Shown: in pieces, positions 1 through 5,205 of the stretch | Numbering within the stretch: position 1 is the first letter of the stretch | Layout of the letters: each line of letters starts with the position of its first letter | Source: Fidelibacterota bacterium | GTDB taxonomy: Bacteria; Fidelibacterota; UBA2242 | DNA: 5,205 nt | Assembly (NCBI GenBank): GCA_003527965.1 | Contig: DPVY01000225.1 | Coordinates: 1-5,205, forward strand | Direction of reading: 5' to 3' | Notes under the pieces: generated by a model | Told to the model about the DNA's origin: nothing | Database searches by the model: none | The model's input: only the letters and a program-made list of their open reading frames with translations | Translations under genes and position numbers: made by a program

Positions 1-344
1 AGGGCGTGAGCGCCGTGAAAGCTGCCGTCGCCGCCGATGACGATCAGGTCGTTAATGTCCCATTCCTTTAAAGTCTCGGCGGCTCGTCTACGTCCGGCTT
101 TATGAAGGAAGGCTTCGCTTCGTGATGTTTTTAAAAATGTTCCGCCTTTTTGAAGAATATTGCTCACGGATCGACGAGAAAGGGGCATTACCTCACCTTC
201 CATCAAACCCTTGTAGCCGCTGTAAACACCGAAAACCGTAATATTTTCATTAATAGCCGTTCTGACAACGGAACGGATGGCCGCGTTCATGCCCGGCGCA
301 TCACCGCCGCTGGTAAGAACCGCAAGTCGCTGTATTTTTTTCAT
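1..344 (-). CDS. pfkA: ATP-dependent 6-phosphofructokinase, N-terminal part (runs off the left edge)
   Basis: The product phosphorylates fructose 6-phosphate to fructose 1,6-bisphosphate in the cytoplasm, the committed step of glycolysis. My reading of the minus strand from the ATG at 344-342 gives 114 complete codons beginning MKKIQRLAVLTSGGDAPGMN. This carries the nucleotide-binding loop TSGGDAPGMNAAIR (residues 11-24), then YSGYKGL (41-47), QKGGTFLKTSRS (65-76) and VIGGDGSFHGA (102-112). All four match the E. coli PfkA pattern in order and spacing. The Gly after the Asp in GGDGS (G107) is the residue found in ATP-using enzymes; pyrophosphate-using relatives usually have Asp there. The start is supported by the homology and by an AAAGGGAA stretch a few bases upstream. 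About two thirds of the usual 320 or so residues lie outside the window, including the catalytic PGTIDND loop. The gene follows hppA on the same strand after a 104-base AT-rich gap, so co-transcription is possible. Confidence 0.95.
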   Translation of the reverse strand, partial: MKKIQRLAVLTSGGDAPGMNAAIRSVVRTAINENITVFGVYSGYKGLMEGEVMPLSRRSVSNILQKGGTFLKTSRSEAFLHKAGRRRAAETLKEWDINDLIVIGGDGSFHGAHA

Positions 345-448
345 TAATTCCCTTTACTGATTCAAATAAACAAAATAATATAAGAAAAAACCGCAAAATA
401 AAACAGCGCCCTATTCGTAAAAACAAATTTAAAGGTACAATATTCAGT
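345..448. other. AT-rich hppA-pfkA intergenic gap
   Basis: This 104-base spacer holds no ORF of note and no convincing terminator hairpin, so read-through from hppA into pfkA is plausible. On the minus strand it contains a TATATT hexamer (about 378-383) that could serve as a -10 box, but I see no good -35 at 16-18 bases. The pfkA ribosome binding site (AAAGGGAA, about 348-355) sits at its left end. Confidence 0.5.
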
Positions 449-3022
449 TTATTTAAACAGAATATCCACCAGATTGAAACGCAATGTCAAACCGATAGTG
501 ATAATGCTAACCATGGTTGCCAGCTTAATAGCAATATCTATTGACGGTCCGGTGGTATCTTTTAGCGGATCGCCAACCGTATCGCCGGTCACCGCGGCGG
601 AATAACTGTCCATAACGACGGTGTATTTTGCTTTCAGATCTTTCATGTCCATTAAAATATTACGCTCGTCTTGCTCTAATTGCAGATAGAGCTTAAACAC
701 CAGGCGGTCGTCCCGGTTTAATTTTCGATAATGCGCGTTCAAGGTCTCATCGTCGGATTCCGTGACATCTTTTACTGCAAAACGCTTTTTGACAGTATCT
801 AATGTTTTCCCTTTTTGGATATATTCCTTTTCAATATAGTCGATAATTGTCGCCAGGTAATCGGACACTTTCTCGTCGATGCTGAAAGCGAGTGGGTTCA
901 GATTAACGAGTTCATAAAGAAACCGTGAATATTCTTTGGTCAGGAAAAAGGGCCAGAGACCCAGGTTGGAGACCTTTTTCATACTATCCTTAATCTGAAA
1001 TTTCAATTCAGATTTGGAACGCTCAATATATTTTTTGGCATTGTCCCAGGCGCCGCCGGAATTTGCCATGAAAATTGCGAAGATGAAACCAACTATCAAA
1101 TTTCCCAACAACAGACCAATGATCCCGATCGGTCCGAGCAGCAATCCGGTCACCACCGGGGCAACAATTGCAATTAATGCCGGAGACAACATCTTTTTCT
1201 GGGCCGCCGCCGTCGAAATCTTGACGCAGCGGGCATAATCCGGAGTGGTTTCCCCGGTCATAATCCCTTTTATTTCACGAAACTGCCGGCGGACCTCGTC
1301 AATCATTTCACCGGCTGCCACAGATACGGCTTCAATGGTTTTACTGGAAAATGCCGCACATAGCGCTCCGCCAATAAACAGCCCGATAATAAAGCGGATA
1401 TCGATGACTGAACCACCTAAATATGCCAACAGATCATTCACCTCTACTTTGGCAATATCCGCTGTCTTACCGGCTACTTCGATGGATGAGATTCCCATGT
1501 TTATCATTTCCGTTCGTATACTTTCAATGAATGCGGCAATTAATGTCACTGCCGTCAATGCCGCGGCGCCGATACAGAGACCTTTTCCCCGGGCGGCGGT
1601 AGAGTTTCCCAACTCGTCCAGCGCATCCGTCCGCTTGCGGGTTTCACTCGGCATTTCAGCCATTTCGGCAATACCGCCGGCATTATCCGCAATAGGACCA
1701 AAGGCGTCTGTAGACAGATTAATTCCTAGAGTTGACAACATACCGACTGCTGCCAAACCGATGGCGTAGAGGCCCATGGAAAAATCATTGAACCCATTAC
1801 CAAATACAAAAGCCAGAAACATTCCAATAACGATAAAAGCCGCCGCGGGCGCTGTGGATATCATTCCTACCGAAAGTCCCGATGTGATCACCGTAGCATG
1901 TCCGGTTTTAGCCTGACGCGAAATCTCCTGAACCGGAGAGTATGCGGCATTTGTATAATAGTCGGTAGAATAACCGATCGCCACGCCGGCACCCATACCT
2001 GCCAGCATGGGAATGAACAGCGTCCAGAATTGTTCCGGAAATAGCATCTGAATTGCAACGCCGCTAAAGGCAATTGTAATTAGTGTTGTAACGTTTATCC
2101 CCTTATTAATCGCCGACAGTAGTCCTTTTTGGGAAAGGTTTTCAGGCGTGCGAACCACCATGATTCCAATAATAGAAGCCAGGGTGCCGATTCCGGCAAT
2201 AATCATCGGCAATATGATACCGCTAAATGCATTATCTATGGAAAACGCCGCGACCGACAGAACCGCAGTTCCGAGAATAGAACCTACAAAAGATTCAAAA
2301 AGGTCCGCGCCCATTCCGGCTACATCGCCAACATTATCGCCAACATTATCGGCAATAACAGCCGGGTTACGGGGATCGTCTTCAGGAATTCCGGCTTCCA
2401 CTTTACCGACCAAATCAGCCCCCATATCCGCTGCCTTGGTAAAAATTCCACCGCCGACACGGGCAAACAGCGCCATCGCCGAAGCGCCCACACCAAAACT
2501 CAACAGCGTTGTGGTAATGGTCTGATATTTCAGCGCGAGGCTTTCAGCAACCAAAAAACGATCCATAATCATAAACCAGGAAACAACACAGAGAAGCGCA
2601 AAGCCAACCACAACCATTCCCATAACACTGCCGCCGCGGAAAGAAATTTTCAAAGCCCGGTTTAAAGATTTACCGGCGGCATGAGTCGTTCGGCTGGATG
2701 TCATCGTAGAGGTCAGCATTCCCAAAAAACCGCTTAGACCGGAAAAAAACGCACCGGTCAGAAAGCAGAAAGGCACATACGGATTTAAAAAGTGAAAACC
2801 GTAGGAAAATATTAACAACAACACAAAAACCGCTATAAAAAATATTCCGGATGTCTTATATTGCTGTTTGAGATAAGCCAGGGCGCCCTCCCGGATATAT
2901 CCGGCGATCCGGCGGACCTGGGGGCTTCCGGGGTCCTGTTTTTCTATCCAAATATAAAAAAGTAATGCTGTGAATAACGCCACCACCGCGGCTACAGGTA
3001 CAATAATCATCTGCAAAAACAT
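449..3022 (-). CDS. hppA: Membrane-embedded ion-pumping pyrophosphatase (K+-dependent, probably Na+-pumping) with a large loop insertion
   Basis: The enzyme hydrolyses cytoplasmic pyrophosphate and pumps Na+ and/or H+ across the inner membrane. Numbering from the ATG at 3022 gives 857 aa, against roughly 660-770 usual for the family. The catalytic motifs are intact: KAADMGADLVGKVEAG (196-211), DDPRNPAVIADNVGDNVGD (215-233), DLFES (240-244), FGPIADNAGG (441-450), GNSTAARGKG (472-481), GGAWDNAKK (656-664) and GDTVGDPLKDTTGPSID (813-829). Ala476 and Gly479 fit the K+-dependent subfamily; K+-independent enzymes carry Lys and Thr there. D240, E243, S244 and D829 match the four side chains known to hold Na+ in the Thermotoga enzyme. 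The open frame extends to a TTG at 3088, but the ATG at 3022 has a strong GAGGTG site and starts directly at the first membrane helix, so I chose it. The extra length is mainly an insertion at residues 668-807, between the last two membrane helices. Family assignment is near certain; ion specificity is inferred. Confidence 0.97.
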   Translation of the reverse strand: MFLQMIIVPVAAVVALFTALLFYIWIEKQDPGSPQVRRIAGYIREGALAYLKQQYKTSGIFFIAVFVLLLIFSYGFHFLNPYVPFCFLTGAFFSGLSGFLGMLTSTMTSSRTTHAAGKSLNRALKISFRGGSVMGMVVVGFALLCVVSWFMIMDRFLVAESLALKYQTITTTLLSFGVGASAMALFARVGGGIFTKAADMGADLVGKVEAGIPEDDPRNPAVIADNVGDNVGDVAGMGADLFESFVGSILGTAVLSVAAFSIDNAFSGIILPMIIAGIGTLASIIGIMVVRTPENLSQKGLLSAINKGINVTTLITIAFSGVAIQMLFPEQFWTLFIPMLAGMGAGVAIGYSTDYYTNAAYSPVQEISRQAKTGHATVITSGLSVGMISTAPAAAFIVIGMFLAFVFGNGFNDFSMGLYAIGLAAVGMLSTLGINLSTDAFGPIADNAGGIAEMAEMPSETRKRTDALDELGNSTAARGKGLCIGAAALTAVTLIAAFIESIRTEMINMGISSIEVAGKTADIAKVEVNDLLAYLGGSVIDIRFIIGLFIGGALCAAFSSKTIEAVSVAAGEMIDEVRRQFREIKGIMTGETTPDYARCVKISTAAAQKKMLSPALIAIVAPVVTGLLLGPIGIIGLLLGNLIVGFIFAIFMANSGGAWDNAKKYIERSKSELKFQIKDSMKKVSNLGLWPFFLTKEYSRFLYELVNLNPLAFSIDEKVSDYLATIIDYIEKEYIQKGKTLDTVKKRFAVKDVTESDDETLNAHYRKLNRDDRLVFKLYLQLEQDERNILMDMKDLKAKYTVVMDSYSAAVTGDTVGDPLKDTTGPSIDIAIKLATMVSIITIGLTLRFNLVDILFK
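602..1021 (-). other. Family-atypical insertion in the last cytoplasmic loop of HppA
   Basis: This segment encodes about residues 668-807 of HppA. In typical family members the GGAWDNAKKYIE motif at the end of the penultimate helix is followed after some 15-20 residues by the GDTVGDP motif that opens the last helix. Here the gap is about 145 residues, so roughly 125 are extra. The stretch is rich in Lys, Glu, Asp and aromatic residues, has no membrane-length hydrophobic run, and reads as several amphipathic helices (for example around SDYLATIIDYIEKEY and DRLVFKLYLQLEQDERN). It is in frame, with no stop and no repeat at its edges. By known family topology this loop faces the cytoplasm beside the substrate funnel. 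I do not recognise the domain. Confidence 0.8.
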
Positions 3023-3026
3023 TTCA

Positions 3027-3032
3027 CACCTC
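3027..3032 (-). promoter_or_regulatory. Shine-Dalgarno site that decides the hppA start
   Basis: On the minus strand GAGGTG stands four bases (TGAA) before the ATG at 3022, with the GAGG core six bases away. It matches the GGAGGTGATC complement of the 16S tail. No comparable site precedes the alternative in-frame TTG at 3088. Confidence 0.8.
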
Positions 3033-3071
3033 AAATAACATTTTAAATAATCAGCGCTGAGATTACACAAA

Positions 3072-3101
3072 ATAAATTTTTTTATCAAGGTAAAATGTCA
3101 A
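3072..3101 (-). promoter_or_regulatory. Possible sigma-70-type promoter for hppA
   Basis: A perfect TTGACA (minus strand, 3101-3096) is followed at 17 or 18 bases by only weak -10 candidates (AATTTA or ATTTAT, within 3078-3072) in a very AT-rich stretch. It lies seven bases past the stop of the adaptor remnant and about 75 bases before the hppA ATG, a sensible position. The -35 match is clear but the -10 is poor. If this is an FCB organism its promoters may also follow a different consensus, so this is tentative. Confidence 0.35.
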
Positions 3102-3108
3102 CAAAAAA

Positions 3109-3534
3109 TCAAAACATACTGCGCCTGAAGAGTCTCTTTAGCGCGCTAGACATTTTGGCAGGTTTCCCTAATTCAAGCAGAGCATCCTTTTGTTCGATGT
3201 CGGAATTGTATTTTGCCTGTTCCGGGCGATTTAGATTAATCTCTTCCTGAATCTCCAGATTGTGTATATTGTTTTTTATCTCCTGAATAGTTAACCGGTT
3301 GGATAATTCCTTACCCGGAAGTTCTTGCTCATGGCTCTCCAATTGCCTGGTCGATTCTTCCATCTGCGGTTCAACCTGCTTTGTGTCAAAAATAACGACC
3401 GCCTCGCCCTCAGCAACCATTGTGCTCTCCCCAGGAAGATAGATGATCTGGTAGGACAGATCCCATTCCCCGGGCTGGCTACAACCAATGAATAAGAAAT
3501 CGATCAGTAAAGCAATACTAAAAACACGATCCAA
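3109..3534 (-). pseudogene. Remnant of a HlyD-type membrane fusion (periplasmic adaptor) protein
   Basis: The open frame gives 141 residues from a TTG codon at 3534, with a TAA directly before it and no ribosome binding site. Residues 24-47 (WDLSYQIIYLPGEST, then MVAEGEAVVIFDT) match the lipoyl half-motif of HlyD-family adaptors of efflux and ABC exporters. Residues 48-125 resemble the first arm of the coiled-coil hairpin, including EQAKYNSDIEQKDALLEL. Intact proteins are about 350-450 aa; the return arm, second lipoyl half and beta-barrel are absent, and only 86 bases separate the stop from hppA. Pro residues break the coiled coil (VEPQ, ELPGKEL, NRPEQ, GKPAK) where Leu or Ala would be expected, as in a decaying gene. 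The first 19 residues look like a lipoprotein signal ending FIGC, but with an Asp inside the hydrophobic stretch. A real small lipoprotein is a less likely alternative. The hairpin terminator upstream cuts it off from the porV-like operon. Confidence 0.6.
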
Positions 3535-3660
3535 TTATCTGATATACTCAGTAGTAGCCATTTACTCACAAAAGATAAATAAAAATCATATCTTCTCTCC
3601 ATCTTATTCAAAATATCACTTCCCATTCTTAACGGGAATAATCTTTCTTTTCTATCTCAG
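3535..3660. other. AT-rich gap upstream of the adaptor remnant
   Basis: No intact gene is seen. On the minus strand an ATG at 3602 opens a 32-codon frame (MERRYDFYLSFVSKWLLL, ending in IVFLVLLY at a TGA at 3506-3504). It has a basic start and a hydrophobic stretch, and it runs into the remnant in a different reading frame. It could be the former N-terminal membrane anchor of the adaptor separated by a frameshift, or it could be chance. Confidence 0.3.
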
Positions 3661-3664
3661 AAAC

Positions 3665-3696
3665 AAAAAGCCCCGGAACAATTGCTCTGGGGCTTT
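3665..3696 (-). terminator. Rho-independent terminator of the porV-like operon
   Basis: Read on the minus strand, AAAGCCCC pairs with GGGGCTTT around a 14-base centre that is itself nearly palindromic (GAGCAATTGTTC). The hairpin runs straight into a T-rich tail (TTTTTGTTT). It begins 22 bases after the TAA of the PorV-family gene, as expected for the end of that transcript. Confidence 0.9.
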
Positions 3697-3718
3697 ATTG
3701 ATTTATATTCCTGTATGT

Positions 3719-4744
3719 TTAGTACAGAATCGAAAACGTCAACATATTAATCTGGTTTAATACACCATAATCGACATAAGCATAGTCCAGTTTGATTTTG
3801 AAATTGGGGCTGAACGCATGCTTGATGCCGGCGCCCATGGACATTCCGCCTTCCCGGTCAACTGCAAATAGTGTCCTCCAACCAGCCCGCAGGAAAAGCC
3901 GTTCCATTACTGAAAATTCACCGCCGATATTGATGTACTCGGAATTATCGCTGGGATGGAGCGCATCCACAGCCCAGGTAATCTTCATGGTTTTCAGGCT
4001 GCCCACATCACCGGATAAGCCGACCCGGAAAGTCAGCGGAATAGCCCAGCTACTGAGCTCATAATTTGCCGGAATCTGATCGTTGTTGCCATACAAAATG
4101 GGATCAGGATCCGCATAAAAACGTACATCCCGTCCACCGGGCTGCATTTTACCGCCGAAGTTTGTAATCGACATACCGAGGCGAATATCTTTCAGTGGAG
4201 TGATAAACAAAGCCCCCAAATCAAGCGCCATAGTCTGAGCTGTCATATGCCAGATCTGCTGACTGACAAATTTAACTGTTCCGCCAATTGAGAACCGGTC
4301 CGTCAGATTGGATGCATAGGAAATACCCATATCCAGGTCCCGGGCGGAAAACCGTTCCCCGGTTCCAAGGGGTTTCTCTTCCGTGCGCACGAGCATATCA
4401 TCACCGTAGTTCAGAGTCGTCATATATGCGCCGACGGTTCCATATCTGCCAAAGTTCATCGATGCCGCCATATACAAAATATCCGTATCGGCAATCCATT
4501 TACTCTGGGTGAATACAACTTCCTGTGTGCTAAAACGGGATAAACCGGCTGGATTCCAATGTAAAGCCGAAAGGCTGCTCGGAAATGCAACGGCGCTTTC
4601 ACCCATACCCATGCCACCGGCGTGAACACCGATTTTAAGGAATTGCGCCGCCGTGGTGCCGGTTTTCGTTGTCCGGCGTTCCTGCCCCACAATTAGACTT
4701 ACTGATAATAAAATAATGATTGTTGTAAATATTCCTTTTCTCAT
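3719..4744 (-). CDS. PorV/PorQ-family outer-membrane beta-barrel protein
   Basis: The 341-residue product has a Sec signal (MRKG, then a hydrophobic run to about residue 20, cleavage probably after IVG before QERR). The family signature follows: AAQFLKIGVHAGGMGMGESAV (positions 32-52), then SALHWNPAGL (59-68), the FadL-like start of these barrels. The rest reads as alternating beta strands. The C-terminal strand, from YAYVDYGVL to a final Tyr (LTFSILY), has the aromatic end used for barrel insertion by BAM. Length is normal for the family. Known relatives, PorV and PorQ, act at the outer membrane in type IX secretion, PorV carrying cargo from the translocon to the attachment complex. Whether this copy does that or is a general FadL-like channel cannot be told from sequence alone, so no symbol is given. 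The start ATG overlaps the stop of the upstream secreted-protein gene, which suggests matched production. A hairpin terminator follows. Confidence 0.9.
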   Translation of the reverse strand: MRKGIFTTIIILLSVSLIVGQERRTTKTGTTAAQFLKIGVHAGGMGMGESAVAFPSSLSALHWNPAGLSRFSTQEVVFTQSKWIADTDILYMAASMNFGRYGTVGAYMTTLNYGDDMLVRTEEKPLGTGERFSARDLDMGISYASNLTDRFSIGGTVKFVSQQIWHMTAQTMALDLGALFITPLKDIRLGMSITNFGGKMQPGGRDVRFYADPDPILYGNNDQIPANYELSSWAIPLTFRVGLSGDVGSLKTMKITWAVDALHPSDNSEYINIGGEFSVMERLFLRAGWRTLFAVDREGGMSMGAGIKHAFSPNFKIKLDYAYVDYGVLNQINMLTFSILY

Positions 4745-5205
4745 TTGATCACCGCAAATTTACCGATTTTTTCACCCAACCCGGATGCGGTTGCATCCAC
4801 ATGCCAGACATAAACGCCAAAAGCAATTTCCATGGTCTCTTTATTCAACAGATTCCAGCTCTCGCTGCCATCCCAAAACACTTTTTCATGCACAATTGTA
4901 TCAACTAATTCACCGGCAATGGTAAATATTTTGATTTTGCACTGTGGGGGAAGGTTAATGAACTGAATCCGTCTTTCACCCCGACCGCTGGCATATCCGC
5001 TTTTAGGCTCCCAGATGGCTTGCGCACAATAAGGATTGGGAACAACGGCAATTCTGTCTAACGGATTTTCGACAGCGGAATGATCATATTTCGCTGCTCT
5101 GGTTGTAAATGTATATTCGTCATCCTGCGTAAAAGGACGGGTAATCCGTATCTTAAAAACATCTCCTGTCTTCGGTTGAACCGGATCAACTCCGGAAGGC
5201 GGTGC
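4741..5205 (-). CDS. C-terminal end of a secreted protein with a type IX-style sorting or FlgD-like domain (start outside window)
   Basis: My reading gives the last 154 codons of a longer protein. Residues 10-37 (QPKTGDVFKIRITRPFTQDD and on) look like the end of an extracellular repeat region. A linker then leads to RIAVVPNPY (51-59), the standard opening of the C-terminal beta-sandwich found in many secreted FCB-group proteins. Further family features are RIQFINLPP (79-87), IKIFTIAGELV (91-101), WDGSESWNLLNKE (111-123), GVYVWHVDA (130-138) and the terminal GKFAVIK. In type IX systems such domains direct passage through the outer membrane and attachment at the surface. The C-terminus here also resembles FlgD Ig-like folds, so the exact subtype is unsure. 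The catalytic or binding part of the protein lies beyond the window, so its main role is unknown. Its TGA overlaps the start of the PorV-like gene, which makes a cargo-plus-secretion-partner pairing attractive. Confidence 0.85.
   Translation of the reverse strand, partial: APPSGVDPVQPKTGDVFKIRITRPFTQDDEYTFTTRAAKYDHSAVENPLDRIAVVPNPYCAQAIWEPKSGYASGRGERRIQFINLPPQCKIKIFTIAGELVDTIVHEKVFWDGSESWNLLNKETMEIAFGVYVWHVDATASGLGEKIGKFAVIK
4747..4753 (-). promoter_or_regulatory. Shine-Dalgarno within the upstream gene, with ATGA stop-start overlap
   Basis: The last codons of the upstream gene contain GGTGATC, complementary to the 16S tail, with the GGTG core five bases before the porV-like ATG at 4744. That ATG shares bases with the upstream TGA (ATGA, 4744-4741), a standard arrangement for translational coupling. 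Confidence 0.75.

Noticed and set aside
150..347. Plus-strand 65-codon frame opposite pfkA
   Set aside because: It is antisense to the conserved phosphofructokinase N-terminus and has no independent support.
1245..1769. Long plus-strand open frames inside hppA (also 1014-1238, 2129-2665 and 2148-2525)
   Set aside because: They lie antisense to the well-conserved pyrophosphatase. Their translations are low-complexity Ala/Ile/Pro/Arg/His-rich shadows with no recognisable motif.
2327..2350. Tandem 12-base repeat (GCCAACATTATC twice)
   Set aside because: It encodes the conserved catalytic DNVGDNVGD motif of membrane pyrophosphatases, so it is explained by the protein.
3023..3088. Extension of HppA by 22 residues to a TTG codon at 3088
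   Set aside because: The extension has no ribosome site, would overlap the likely promoter region, and does not resemble the family N-terminus. The ATG at 3022 has a strong GAGGTG at proper spacing.
3535..3718. Possible CRISPR, tRNA or small RNA in the gap
   Set aside because: I saw no repeat-spacer pattern, cloverleaf or other structured RNA; the only stable hairpin is the terminator at 3665-3696.
3488..3760. Plus-strand 90-codon frame
   Set aside because: It runs through the terminator hairpin and the end of the porV-like gene, and its translation has no family features.

Overview
The window looks like chromosomal DNA of a bacterium from the Fibrobacteres-Chlorobi-Bacteroidetes (FCB) group in the broad sense. 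The lineage could be Calditrichaeota, Marinimicrobia, KSB1 or Ignavibacteria, but the sequence does not fix it. The evidence is a PorV/PorQ-family outer-membrane barrel translationally coupled to a secreted protein with the C-terminal sorting-type domain (a VVPNPY motif, then beta strands ending in GKFAVIK) that is typical of type IX-secreted proteins. Every supported gene is on the minus strand, so transcription runs from the right end of the window to the left.

Layout in transcription order. (1) 5205-4741: the last 154 codons of a secreted or surface protein whose start lies outside the window. (2) 4744-3719: a complete PorV/PorQ-family barrel of 341 aa. Its ATG overlaps the upstream TGA (ATGA), and it is followed by a clear rho-independent terminator at 3696-3665. 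These two genes form the end of one operon. (3) 3660-3089: a gap region holding a decayed fragment of a HlyD-type membrane fusion (periplasmic adaptor) protein at 3534-3109, with no intact gene. (4) 3022-449: hppA, a membrane-embedded ion-pumping pyrophosphatase of 857 aa, starting at an ATG with a strong GAGGTG Shine-Dalgarno. A possible TTGACA -35 box lies about 75 bases upstream. (5) 344-1: the first 114 codons of an ATP-type 6-phosphofructokinase, running off the left edge.

Working together: PorV-like barrels serve the outer-membrane step of type IX secretion, so the right-hand pair probably belongs to one surface-protein export and attachment module. The left-hand pair concerns energy metabolism. 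HppA turns pyrophosphate hydrolysis into an ion gradient, and phosphofructokinase commits sugar phosphate to glycolysis. Their order and 104-base spacing allow co-transcription but do not prove it.

The most unusual feature is inside hppA. About 125 extra, mostly charged and helical residues are inserted in the cytoplasmic loop between the last two membrane helices, next to the catalytic site, while every recognisable catalytic motif is intact. The ion-site residues predict a K+-dependent pump that moves Na+ (or Na+ plus H+). I found no CRISPR array, tRNA, rRNA, insertion sequence or clear new multi-gene system.
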